Positions 7,600-15,592 of a stretch of DNA of 64,000 nt are shown piece by piece. Within the stretch, counting starts at the first letter, position 1; each line of letters opens with the position of its first letter. The stretch is from positions 117,979 to 181,978 of the forward strand of contig JALCSW010000001.1 in the NCBI GenBank assembly GCA_022653695.1, read 5' to 3'. The position numbers were made by a program, and so were the translations under genes. Source of the DNA: Bacilli bacterium. Lineage in GTDB: Bacteria; Bacillota_I; Bacilli_A; RFN20; CAG-826. Under the pieces are notes generated by a model that saw only the letters and a list, made by a program, of their open reading frames with translations, was not told the origin of the DNA and did not search any database.

Positions 7600-8922
7600 C
7601 TAATCCATTTGCTTATCTTTCTTTTTATCGATGTTTAATATGTAATCGCTAAGACTATCAACTGAGACTCTGTTTTGTTCCTCATCGAAGTGAGCATAGA
7701 TACCTTCAGTAGTTGTGATTGTAGAGTGACCAAGGTATTTTTGAATATCTTCCATTCTGATGCCAATATGTCTAAGCATTGTAGCACAACTGTGTCTAAG
7801 ATCGTGAAACCTGATTCTTCTAAATTCGTTCTTTTTAAGAAATGAAGCAAAGTTTTCGGTAAGCCAGTCGACTTTGTACCTATCACCATTCTCTCTAACA
7901 TAGATATAGTCATCAAATTCATGATTGTAGGAGTTACCAAATGTCTTTCTCCACTCATCCTGTTTCACCTTCATTCCTAAAAGCATGTTTTCAATGATTC
8001 CGTTCTTATCGAAAGGGAGTGATCTGAAGGATTTTTTAGTCTTGGTTGTGTCAGAACCTATCTCAACTCTCTTACCATCGACCACCGCTGCTGTGACTGT
8101 ATGTTTAATTGTGAACTTCCTATATTGGAAATCTATGGCATCCCATTTCAGCCCAACGATTTCTTCTCGTCTTAAGCCATAATAAGAAGCCATAAAGATA
8201 GGAAATTCTAAGGGCGTTCCTTTTGCTTTCTCTAGCAAGGCATCAATCTCTTCCTTGTTATAGTAACTATGTACGAACTCCTTCTTTTTAGGCTTTTCAG
8301 CTCGATCGGCGACATTGGTTAGGATAAATCCCTTTTTGAAGGCATATTGAAGGGCTTTTCTAATGTTGGCGTGAAATCTGATGACAGTATTTGGATTCCT
8401 TGTTTTCAGCATCTCAGCGTAGAACTGCTCTAAATCCTCAGGCGTAATATCTTGAAGATAGATTCTCTTTTTTCTGAAATAAGGATCGATTATGTTGTAG
8501 ATATTGAAATGGTAGCCAGTATATGTTGTTGGCTTAATTTCCGGTTTGACTTTGTCGAGCCAAATCTTCATGAAATCAGAGAAAAGAATTAAACCATTCT
8601 GAAGGTTTTGAGCAACCTCAGCAACACTATCTGATGCTGATTCTTCCTTGATTTTCTTCTGGACATCAAGCTTCTTCATCCTGCTCATATCCTCTTGAAT
8701 AGGGTTAAGACCCAATCTGAGTAATACTAGATTTGTCTTAACTATGTCCCCTGGTTGAAAACCGCTTTTTAGGGCGATAAGTATCCTTTTCGCTTTATTG
8801 GTGTTACCTTCTACATCGAGTTTAGTCGAAATCCATTTTTCGACTCTCTTTCCGTAGTTATCTCGCCAATACATAACGACAAAGTACTTGCCTTTTGATT
8901 TAACTAATCTCCCGGAAGTCAT
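7600..8922 (-). CDS. int: Tyrosine recombinase (ICE integrase)
   Basis: 440 residues, the usual size for Tn916/ICE-type integrases. It catalyses site-specific integration and excision through a 3'-phosphotyrosine intermediate. The N-terminal part (1-60) is an arm-binding-like domain, residues 110-195 a core-binding SAM-like domain, and the catalytic domain shows arginine R251 (YYGLRREEIVGL), H373-x2-R376 (FHDLRHS), H399 (YLGHS) and nucleophile Y409 (GIYAHF). The start overlaps the excisionase stop by one base (TAATG), implying translational coupling. The likely substrate is the TTTTGAG core in the tRNA-Leu anticodon loop. Unusually, int lies at the far downstream end of the conjugation gene array rather than under its own obvious promoter. 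Confidence 0.95.
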   Translation of the reverse strand: MTSGRLVKSKGKYFVVMYWRDNYGKRVEKWISTKLDVEGNTNKAKRILIALKSGFQPGDIVKTNLVLLRLGLNPIQEDMSRMKKLDVQKKIKEESASDSVAEVAQNLQNGLILFSDFMKIWLDKVKPEIKPTTYTGYHFNIYNIIDPYFRKKRIYLQDITPEDLEQFYAEMLKTRNPNTVIRFHANIRKALQYAFKKGFILTNVADRAEKPKKKEFVHSYYNKEEIDALLEKAKGTPLEFPIFMASYYGLRREEIVGLKWDAIDFQYRKFTIKHTVTAAVVDGKRVEIGSDTTKTKKSFRSLPFDKNGIIENMLLGMKVKQDEWRKTFGNSYNHEFDDYIYVRENGDRYKVDWLTENFASFLKKNEFRRIRFHDLRHSCATMLRHIGIRMEDIQKYLGHSTITTTEGIYAHFDEEQNRVSVDSLSDYILNIDKKKDKQMD

Positions 8923-9239
8923 TACATGTACGCCTCATTCGAAGCTTTGTTTCCGTCGGCTTTGTATGGATACATTGGGATATCGTTTTTAGGAGTGTTC
9001 CCTTTGCTCTCATCATCCAAGCCCATGAAGTTGACATCATCTGTCATATTAAAGACAAACTCTTTGACTTGTCCTTTGGTAAATCTCCTGCATCTACCAA
9101 TACGGAAACTCTTAATCTTATCGCTGGCAACAAGTTTATTAACCATTCTGTCACTTATAGTTAATAATTCCGCCACTTGGACGATATTAAGGATTTCTGG
9201 GCAGTTATCAAACGTCAACTTTTCTTTCTTTTCATTCAT
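8922..9239 (-). CDS. xis: Excisionase-like DNA-binding protein
   Basis: A 105-residue protein with a MerR/HTH_17-type winged helix in residues 15-60 (VQVAELLTISDRMVNKLV, then IKSFRIGRCRRFTKGQ). Such small proteins next to integrases bend att DNA and favour excision. A hydrophilic tail of 45 residues follows. It overlaps int by one base, and starts 9-10 bases after the SD-like AAAGGAGC. The location and fold make a recombination directionality factor the best guess; it could also act as a local transcription regulator. Confidence 0.8.
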   Translation of the reverse strand: MNEKKEKLTFDNCPEILNIVQVAELLTISDRMVNKLVASDKIKSFRIGRCRRFTKGQVKEFVFNMTDDVNFMGLDDESKGNTPKNDIPMYPYKADGNKASNEAYM

Positions 9240-9255
9240 GCTTTTTTAGCTCCTT

Positions 9256-9729
9256 TCATAGTCCAAGAACCTCAATGGCACTTGTGGCTATATCTACATA
9301 CCAACGTGGATCATCTTCATAACCCAAATTGGCATCCCTTGCACTTTTCATGTCTATTCCCATTTTGTAGGAATACGAATGAAAGGCTACTTCTGCTTCT
9401 AACGATTGGATTGACCTTCTATGAGGTATGCCCATTCTCTTCCATTCGTCATTTATGAATGAGCATATCTGAAGCCTTTCTTTCCTATTAAACGAATAAC
9501 AGTCAAAGACAACGGCTTCACAACTATCAAACTTTAATCGGCTTTCTTTCTCAGAATCGAGTCTCAGCACTACTTCGTTATCGTTTACTTGATAAGTATT
9601 GAAACAACTGTATCTGCTAATATCCAACGAGTTTCTTATGAAGAAACAAATAGATATAGATAACAACTGAATCAAAGCATAGCCGATTAGAAAACTAACC
9701 CATCTCTTGCTGTGATTTTTCCTTCTCAT
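9256..9729 (-). CDS. Single-pass membrane protein of the ICE
   Basis: About 157 residues. After a short basic N-terminus (MRRKNHSKRW) comes one membrane helix (residues 10-33, FLIGYALIQLLSISICFFI) followed by a soluble domain of about 120 residues. The start at 9,729 was chosen because the protein-like part and the positive-inside N-terminus begin there. The frame upstream only shadows the neighbouring gene, with which it overlaps by 35 bases. No family recognised. The close packing with xis/int and the conjugation genes suggests an accessory role such as exclusion or regulation at the membrane, but this is a guess. Confidence 0.55.
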   Translation of the reverse strand: MRRKNHSKRWVSFLIGYALIQLLSISICFFIRNSLDISRYSCFNTYQVNDNEVVLRLDSEKESRLKFDSCEAVVFDCYSFNRKERLQICSFINDEWKRMGIPHRRSIQSLEAEVAFHSYSYKMGIDMKSARDANLGYEDDPRWYVDIATSAIEVLGL

Positions 9730-10234
9730 AGGCATCTTTTCGAAATGCAATATCGTCTTTAGTGAAGAATCCGTAATATTCCTTAGGTCTAGGAAAACCA
9801 AGCTTTGAATATTCCTCTTCAAGACCTTCCTGCAAGTCCTTAAGACCATCCTGAAGCTTTCCGCACTCGAAGTATCTCCATCGATTGTCTTTCCCATAGA
9901 CATAGCAGTATTCAATCCAAGATGAGGGATCATTGATCTCTTCTAGACTCATCAGCTTTGCTTCCTGGTCTTTTTCTCCTCTATCTCTTCCATAGAAGAC
10001 CGTGACACCTTCTTGCCTATCATCAAATTTATGAGGTTTCGAGGGGTCTGGATCAATCATAGGGTTTAGGCAACTCATATTTCCTAATTCCATGAGACGA
10101 TCAACTCTTTCCCTCAGGTTGTAGTTGTCCATAAGCATGGCGCCGTTATAGGTGAGGTAGCCATCACTATGGCAATAGACGCCAGTGTAAGTCCCGTCTT
10201 CATTTTCACGGCATATATAGCTTCGTGTACTCAT
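9695..10234 (-). CDS. ICE-conserved hypothetical protein
   Basis: A 179-residue, acidic soluble protein starting MSTRSYICRENEDGTYTGVYCHSDGY. This beginning (short beta-strands, GVYCHSDGY, then YNGAMLMDNY) is typical of a small family seen in Firmicutes mobile elements and phages. Its function is not known. The ribosome binding site is good (AAAGGAG, 6 bases before ATG). A strong hairpin precedes it in the mRNA at 10,249-10,273. The last 35 bases overlap the next gene downstream. Confidence 0.65.
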   Translation of the reverse strand: MSTRSYICRENEDGTYTGVYCHSDGYLTYNGAMLMDNYNLRERVDRLMELGNMSCLNPMIDPDPSKPHKFDDRQEGVTVFYGRDRGEKDQEAKLMSLEEINDPSSWIEYCYVYGKDNRWRYFECGKLQDGLKDLQEGLEEEYSKLGFPRPKEYYGFFTKDDIAFRKDAYEKEKSQQEMG

Positions 10235-10248
10235 TAATTCTCCTTTCT

Positions 10249-10273
10249 GGAGGGAGGTTGTTGCCTCCCTCTA
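10249..10273 (-). terminator. Intergenic hairpin without T-run
   Basis: GAGGGAGG and CCTCCCTC form a perfect 8-bp stem with a six-base loop between two co-directional ICE genes. No T-run follows it on the minus strand, so mRNA processing or protection, or partial termination, is more likely than full termination. It sits upstream of the ribosome binding site of the gene ending at 9,695. Confidence 0.5.
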
Positions 10274-10290
10274 AACTGAATCTTTTCAAC

Positions 10291-11337
10291 TTAGAAAACG
10301 TGGTTTGTGACTCCTGTAGCTATCCCTGTGACAGGAATAGCATCCATAGATAATCCAAAGGTCTTCGTATAGGATTGGTTATTAATTGTGCAGGTAAAGT
10401 CGATGATTGGAGTCGTTCCGTTGAACTGTGTTAAGAACTCAGATCTAGCAGCCTTCCCTAAGTACCAAGTACTTTCACAGAAATTGTCTTCATCAGTGCT
10501 ATCGGCATCGGACCACTGCCAGTAATAGGAATAATTTTGTCCTTTAGTGGTTAGGAAGTCGTTGGATGAGAAGGCGGTTGAGAAGAAAGTAGCACAATCA
10601 CTTGCAGACAAACCAACGAGGTCTCCTAATGTCTCATCCCAAGTACTGCAATTCATTGCCATATCGTCACATTCGGCATCCATATAAGCTTTGGCTTGAG
10701 TACCAACCCAATTGGTGAAACTGGCATTCCACTTATAAGTTGCGTTTCTGATTTCCTTATCAACGCTGACAGAACCACCAGTAGTAACGATGGTCGGTTT
10801 GATAGTAGGAATCTCACCTTCGGTCAAGGCAATAGAGTCAGGTAAAGTCACAGTAAGCTTCTCTTTGAAGTCGAAATTGACGGTTCCTTTGATATCAGGA
10901 TTGCTTGCGGCATAAAGAGTAAGAATTGCTCTTTGTGTGAATACGGCTTTGCAATGAACCGTAATCTTGGTGTGAGTCGCATCATGATCAAAAGATAAGA
11001 CATCACTAGGTACTGCACTTCCGTCCGCATACTTTAGTTCTGCTTTGATTTCATCGGTGTAGATTACAGGCGTGACGGTATAAGTAATCTCAAATGAGCC
11101 ATAGGCATCACCGCTTTGACTGGCGGCATAGTATTTGGAAGTGATTGCGACACCAGAATTTTCATCGACATCAGCGACTGGCTCTTTGTCATCGCTTGTT
11201 TCAGAAGTGGTATTTTGCATTCTTCCGATTAGGTAGCCAGTCGTACCGGCAACACCTAAGGCGAGTAACGAAGCTAAGCTGATAAGAGCAATTTTGACAA
11301 CCTTCCCACCATTGAATTTTTTGTTTTGTTTTTCCAT
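10291..11337 (-). CDS. Membrane-anchored extracellular protein
   Basis: 348 residues. A basic cytoplasmic start (MEKQNKKFNGGKVVK) leads into one membrane helix (residues 15-40), then an acidic Thr/Ser-rich linker and an extracellular region of beta-rich Ig-like composition (GSFEITYTVTPVIY...; VTLPDSIALTEGEIPTIKP). It has several cysteines and tryptophans in the last 150 residues. There is no lipobox and no sortase motif. It lies in the conjugation array and may be part of the cell-surface contact apparatus, like the giant lipoprotein at 20,143, but no family is recognised. Confidence 0.6.
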   Translation of the reverse strand: MEKQNKKFNGGKVVKIALISLASLLALGVAGTTGYLIGRMQNTTSETSDDKEPVADVDENSGVAITSKYYAASQSGDAYGSFEITYTVTPVIYTDEIKAELKYADGSAVPSDVLSFDHDATHTKITVHCKAVFTQRAILTLYAASNPDIKGTVNFDFKEKLTVTLPDSIALTEGEIPTIKPTIVTTGGSVSVDKEIRNATYKWNASFTNWVGTQAKAYMDAECDDMAMNCSTWDETLGDLVGLSASDCATFFSTAFSSNDFLTTKGQNYSYYWQWSDADSTDEDNFCESTWYLGKAARSEFLTQFNGTTPIIDFTCTINNQSYTKTFGLSMDAIPVTGIATGVTNHVF

Positions 11338-11349
11338 TTTGTTTTTCCT

Positions 11350-12156
11350 TTAAGCCATCTCAGGTTGAGGCTTCTTGTTTTCCTCTTCCCATGGCTTCTT
11401 TTCGTATGTTCCTTTTTTCTCGTTGTATTCGAATTCGTCTCCACAACCCCAAAGGTCGAAAGCCAGTTTATAGGCATCTCTTCCTTGATCTGGGAATGTC
11501 CCCTGATAATCAACCCTTCCGTTTTGGAGGAGCATATAACCAACGTGTGAGCCGATTTCCTCATTGCTATAGAGGAAGGCAAGTTTCATATCAGGATGTT
11601 GCTTTGATAGTTCAATCACAACAGGAATGGCAGGATCCCAAGCCGTTTCAAAAGTGAAACTTTTCTTGTCCCACTCAGTGTTGGCAGAGTTCCATTTGGT
11701 ACCCCAATTCTTGACTGACCATTCATACCAATTCATGGCACCATGTTTCTCAACGTTATTGACCATCCTCTCTCCAAGAGACACGACTTCATCGATCTTG
11801 TCTTTGTATTTTTCTTGAAGGGATTTAACCTTTTCCTCATCTAGTTCCAATGTGTTGGAAACGAATAGATGGTTCTCCATCAGCTTTTTAATCCTGATGA
11901 CCTCTTTTTCAGCAGCTTTATCTTCATTGCTTCCGAAATAAGGGCATTTAGGACTCTTTTTAGTGATGAATAACGACAATCCGTCGTCACTTCTAGAACC
12001 AAATTCAAGATTCATGTCATCTGGCATCTTGACCACGGTATTGAAATCGAAGCAGTCCTTCTCTTCATCAGAACCTGTGGAAGCGTGCTTTTGTCTTATC
12101 TCATCGATGAATTCGCTTTTCCCAACGATGATTTTGTTTTTTACCCAATTAGGCAT
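11350..12156 (-). CDS. Api92/YubB-like ferredoxin-fold protein
   Basis: 268 residues. The start MPNWVKNKIIVG and the later block WYEWSVKNWGTKWN match the Api92-like/YubB ferredoxin-fold family found on plasmids, phages and ICEs; these proteins have no established biochemical role. The region between residues 75 and 135 is an acidic, probably helical insertion, and the C-terminus is Lys/Glu/Pro-rich. The ribosome binding site (AAAGGAG) is good. A second, shorter protein with the same MPNW start lies directly upstream, suggesting a duplicated pair. Confidence 0.7.
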   Translation of the reverse strand: MPNWVKNKIIVGKSEFIDEIRQKHASTGSDEEKDCFDFNTVVKMPDDMNLEFGSRSDDGLSLFITKKSPKCPYFGSNEDKAAEKEVIRIKKLMENHLFVSNTLELDEEKVKSLQEKYKDKIDEVVSLGERMVNNVEKHGAMNWYEWSVKNWGTKWNSANTEWDKKSFTFETAWDPAIPVVIELSKQHPDMKLAFLYSNEEIGSHVGYMLLQNGRVDYQGTFPDQGRDAYKLAFDLWGCGDEFEYNEKKGTYEKKPWEEENKKPQPEMA

Positions 12157-12183
12157 AGATTTTTAATCTCCTTTCGCCTATCT

Positions 12184-12666
12184 CTATTCGAGTTCAGGCT
12201 CTTTCTTAAGTGTCTCGTCTTTTTCGTCATCATCTAGGTATTCACACCAAGGGTCTTTATAGAGGTCTCTTGACTCATAACTGACGTCATCCCCCTCGTC
12301 TTTATCGAACACAGAGGATTCCTCGAATCCCATACCCGGTTCAACCGAATGAATGACAAGTCTTTTAACCTCGCATTCCTTGATGCTTTCTTTGATAGTT
12401 GGGCATACATGTCCATCTTCTTTAACGCCCGGATAGCCTTCGAATAAGCAGGAATAGATGCTCCAAGCGCAGTTACAACTGACTCTTAGGCAAGTCATTC
12501 CGTTCTTGTTGTTTTCTTCTTGAATGTCATTAAGGAATGTCCTAGCAAAGTATTTATTCTTCTTGTCGTTTTCTTCGGATTTTTCCGATAGGAACAACGA
12601 TTTGAAGTTAGGAACGTTTCTTGTGGGTAGGACTACAGCCATATCGGTTTCAGCCCAATTTGGCAT
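12184..12666 (-). CDS. Second MPNW-type ICE protein
   Basis: 160 residues with the same opening as its neighbour (MPNWAETDMAVVL), then a short domain with a CLRVSCNCAWS segment and a strongly acidic C-terminal tail (EYLDDDEKDETLKKEPELE). It is probably a divergent or shortened Api92/YubB-like protein. It sits 27 bp upstream of the longer relative and 12 bp downstream of the gene ending at 12,679, so all are likely one transcript. Function unknown. Confidence 0.6.
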   Translation of the reverse strand: MPNWAETDMAVVLPTRNVPNFKSLFLSEKSEENDKKNKYFARTFLNDIQEENNKNGMTCLRVSCNCAWSIYSCLFEGYPGVKEDGHVCPTIKESIKECEVKRLVIHSVEPGMGFEESSVFDKDEGDDVSYESRDLYKDPWCEYLDDDEKDETLKKEPELE

Positions 12667-12678
12667 ACGCTTCCTCCT

Positions 12679-13092
12679 CTAGGCGATAACGCTGCATTGA
12701 GCGGTAGCCTGTGCACAATCGACATAGCCAAGAATCATGTCTTCATCGAATCCTTCAAGTTCGTCATATTCCTCTTCCTCATCAGAGACTTTTAATCCAG
12801 AATCAGATTCGAACGCTTTCATAGAGAGGTAATAATCCTCAATGATTCCCTCGTTCAGGTAATAGCGGTAAAGCCATTTCCAAAGCCAAGGATCTAAATC
12901 TCCAATAATTACGACGATGATGTAGAAATGCCTGTAGAAGGCGATTCTTTCAGCATCGTTTACCATGGCGTTCATTCTTGCTTTTTCAGGGAAATCCCTG
13001 AATTTAGCCATAAATGAGCGATATTCGTTTCCGACCTTCTCTTGGATGAACTCTTTGCATTCGCCAACACTCTTTCGTTTGTTATCTTCCAT
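12679..13092 (-). CDS. Acidic hypothetical ICE protein
   Basis: 137 residues, helical in appearance, with an aromatic/hydrophobic stretch in the middle (FYIIVVIIGDLDPWLWKWLYRYYL) and a very acidic segment (DEEEEYDELEGFDED). The start codon overlaps the stop of the upstream gene (TAATG at 13,092), which indicates translational coupling. I do not recognise the family. Confidence 0.55.
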   Translation of the reverse strand: MEDNKRKSVGECKEFIQEKVGNEYRSFMAKFRDFPEKARMNAMVNDAERIAFYRHFYIIVVIIGDLDPWLWKWLYRYYLNEGIIEDYYLSMKAFESDSGLKVSDEEEEYDELEGFDEDMILGYVDCAQATAQCSVIA

Positions 13093-13544
13093 TAGCTGGC
13101 CTCCATTTCTTCTTTAGCCAAGGCATCTTCAGATTCTTGGAACGGACCGATTACCTTGGCGTATCGGTAGGCTCCTTCAATCGACATGTTGTGAAGCATG
13201 TTTCTCTTGCAGTATTTGAGAGTCATTTCAATCTGTTTATCAGTAAGTGATATTGAGTTTCCTGTCTCTTCGTCATATCCGCAGAAGATCAATGGTCCGC
13301 AATAGACTTCCTCTCTTTCAGGAACGACGATATTTGTCTTCATCCCATTCATAAGGAAATTGTCATTGCAGATAATGCTCATCTGGTCATCTTTAGGGTG
13401 TGAGGTCATATCAATCAGACCTTCGCAGAACTTCGAGATGGTCTTGTAGTCATTCTTCATCTTTGTGACTTGTGCTTCCTCATTGGGAAGCTTGGTCACG
13501 ACCGTGATTTTCACGGGCAAACTTTCTTCGTTTTCTTCGTCCAT
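13092..13544 (-). CDS. Hypothetical ICE protein
   Basis: 150 residues, acidic, soluble. The ribosome binding site is strong (GAAAGGAG, 9 bases before ATG). The sequence begins MDEENEESLPVKITVVTKLP and later has a helix with two cysteines. Its stop overlaps the start of the next gene, so both proteins are probably made in equal amounts and may act together. No family recognised. Confidence 0.55.
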   Translation of the reverse strand: MDEENEESLPVKITVVTKLPNEEAQVTKMKNDYKTISKFCEGLIDMTSHPKDDQMSIICNDNFLMNGMKTNIVVPEREEVYCGPLIFCGYDEETGNSISLTDKQIEMTLKYCKRNMLHNMSIEGAYRYAKVIGPFQESEDALAKEEMEAS

Positions 13545-13557
13545 AAGGGTTCTCCTT

Positions 13558-14433
13558 TCAATTCATTTCGTATCTTCGGACTGTGTTTGCGAGACTTGTT
13601 TCGATAGTCACTCTTCCATAAGTGGAATCACCTCTGGGCGAATCCCATTTGTCTCGCATAAGTCCGCTTGTTCGGAAAATAGCATCAATTTGGTCGGGAT
13701 TTTGAGTGTAGAAAGAAATCATGTTGACTAAGGCAAGGTCGGCACTGCTATGTGTTGCATACCCTGTTATGTCTCCAGAGAAGAGTCTTGAGAACTTATC
13801 TCCGCTTCTGCTCCTAAGAGCCTTTTCAATGACTCTTTGATCATCAAGAGTAGGAGTCATATAAACAGGTCTTGCTATAGGGTTTGGCTTTCTGACACCT
13901 AAGTATCTTTTTGCAACCTCACCAACCTTTTCCGTGTAGTCGATAAGCTCGTTATGACCAGCAATCATGTCACCAGTAACGCAACAGAATCTTTTGGTCT
14001 CGTATATCTCTAAGCCGATATTGTCATTACGCTTCATAACGCCATCTGGAAGCTTTCCTTTTAGGAGGATATGGATTCCAGTTCCGGAACAGCTTTTTTC
14101 GGCATAGGCTTTAGGAAATTCATTTAGCATCTTCGAGGCAAATTCAGATATGATACCGTTGTTATTGATTGAGTTGTCTATGTCTATGAAGACGATTCCT
14201 TCGGTTAGAACAAATGCTAAGCCGTCTAGATTGCCATTGGTTGCAGCGAAGCAATGTGCGGAATAGAAATCCGTCCAATCTGTAGGGTCGTTGCTCTTTG
14301 CGTGGCGGTAAGTTCGAGGAGAGATCATCACCTTTCCAAGATGTGAAACGCCTGGTTCTATCTTTTTAAAGTAGGCAACCCATTGCTTCTTGTCTTTAAG
14401 CTCCTGAGGAATGTTTCTTTCGAAGAATCTCAT
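13558..14433 (-). CDS. Primase-polymerase-like protein (stand-alone)
   Basis: 291 residues resembling the N-terminal primase-polymerase part of phage/plasmid primases. The motif VFIDIDNS (two metal-binding Asp) is at about residue 80-90, SGTGIHILLKG (the catalytic Ser/His strand) near 115-125, and the last 80 residues resemble the small domain of NrS-1 type primases (DQIDAIFRTSGLMRDKWD). Related proteins usually continue into a superfamily 3 helicase; here the gene stops after the primase part. It probably primes second-strand synthesis after conjugative transfer. It overlaps the ArdC-like gene by four bases (ATGA), so the two are coupled. Confidence 0.75.
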   Translation of the reverse strand: MRFFERNIPQELKDKKQWVAYFKKIEPGVSHLGKVMISPRTYRHAKSNDPTDWTDFYSAHCFAATNGNLDGLAFVLTEGIVFIDIDNSINNNGIISEFASKMLNEFPKAYAEKSCSGTGIHILLKGKLPDGVMKRNDNIGLEIYETKRFCCVTGDMIAGHNELIDYTEKVGEVAKRYLGVRKPNPIARPVYMTPTLDDQRVIEKALRSRSGDKFSRLFSGDITGYATHSSADLALVNMISFYTQNPDQIDAIFRTSGLMRDKWDSPRGDSTYGRVTIETSLANTVRRYEMN

Positions 14434-15497
14434 GCCATTTCCATTCCTCTCTGTTTCTGCTCCCCAGCCTGAGTCGGCAAGGGCATCGCAGGAGGATCTG
14501 GGCTCTCCTTCAACTTGGCTTTCCCCAAAGTTTTGTCCTCTTTGACGACATCCTTATAGATTTCTCTCTCGATGCCGCCAATCAGTCTTTTGCTGTGCTT
14601 AGAAATGACGTTTAGATTCTCTTTGAATTTAGAGATGTCGCCATCTGTCCAGCCTGAGATATAGCTGAAGTTGAAGTTCTGTGTATCAAGCCCTAAATAA
14701 GTGCAGACAACACAAGCAATTGACTCGGCCTCAACTTCTTTGATCTCTCGCTTTTCAAGCGGAGTGAGACCTTCAAAGTCTTTACGGTATTCGCTGTGAG
14801 CAAGAGCATGACCGCATTCATGAACGGTTGTGGAAACCTCCTGCAAATCGCTCATCCCTTCGAGGATTTTGATTTCCTTTGTCTGCTTATTGCATAGTCC
14901 ATAACATCCTTCGCCAAGTTCTTCTTTTGTGGCGTAAGAGATGGTGAACCCCTTCTCCTTAACTACTTCGGATAGACCCCTAAGAATCTTGTCCTTGTTC
15001 TCCACTATTTTTGACTCGTCGAATTTGAAGGCAGTGATTTCCGGTCCATCAGTTTGGGTGACGTCAAAGACGTAGCCTTGTTCAAACGCAACTGGAATCG
15101 GAGCTTTGACCTTCTTGGGATTTCCATCTTTATCAAGGACTGGATTTCCGTTTTCATCTTTCAGTTCTTTTTCGACATTCTTGAGAATCGGAGAGAAGAT
15201 CCTGATGGACTTTTCTCCAGGTATGACGTGTCGTCCCATCGTGTTCCATTTCTTCATTCCATGGACCGTTGATGCTTCTGGTTTCTGAATCAGAATATAG
15301 ATTTGGTTGTTGAGCGAGTACTTTCCAAGATTCCCCATTGCGATAAGTACTTCTTTGTACTTTCCGCTTGTGATGAAATCATGCAGTTTAAGGTCGATTT
15401 CACCAGTGATTGTGTCCATTTCCTTCTTGCTCAATCGTTTAGGGACATACTTCTTTTTAGGAGTCCCTTCTACTTTTTTAGTTTCTTTTTCTTCCAT
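14430..15497 (-). CDS. ArdC-like protein with zincin domain
   Basis: 355 residues. The N-terminal 100 residues are ArdC/LtrC-like, a ssDNA-binding domain (SLNNQIYILIQKPEASTVHGMKKW). The C-terminal part holds a zinc metallopeptidase motif HECGH at residues 226-230 with downstream Glu (EVEAESIACVVC). Proteins of this type travel with conjugative DNA and protect it from restriction in the recipient. I start the gene at 15,497 because GAAAGGAG lies 8 bases upstream and the protein begins with MEEKETKK; the open frame upstream (to 15,548) has no ribosome binding site. It precedes and overlaps the primase gene. Confidence 0.8.
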   Translation of the reverse strand: MEEKETKKVEGTPKKKYVPKRLSKKEMDTITGEIDLKLHDFITSGKYKEVLIAMGNLGKYSLNNQIYILIQKPEASTVHGMKKWNTMGRHVIPGEKSIRIFSPILKNVEKELKDENGNPVLDKDGNPKKVKAPIPVAFEQGYVFDVTQTDGPEITAFKFDESKIVENKDKILRGLSEVVKEKGFTISYATKEELGEGCYGLCNKQTKEIKILEGMSDLQEVSTTVHECGHALAHSEYRKDFEGLTPLEKREIKEVEAESIACVVCTYLGLDTQNFNFSYISGWTDGDISKFKENLNVISKHSKRLIGGIEREIYKDVVKEDKTLGKAKLKESPDPPAMPLPTQAGEQKQRGMEMA

Positions 15498-15592
15498 TGT
15501 TTTTCTCCTTTCAATCGGATTTTTAGTCAAAGTGAAAGCCACGCGCATGCGCGAGATTTGTTCTTTGCTTTCACCTCATTTTCTGAGGTAAA

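Noticed and set aside
9256-9933. Longer start for the single-pass membrane protein
   Set aside because: The extra 68 codons overlap the upstream gene in another frame and are not protein-like; the start at 9,729 fits the membrane topology.
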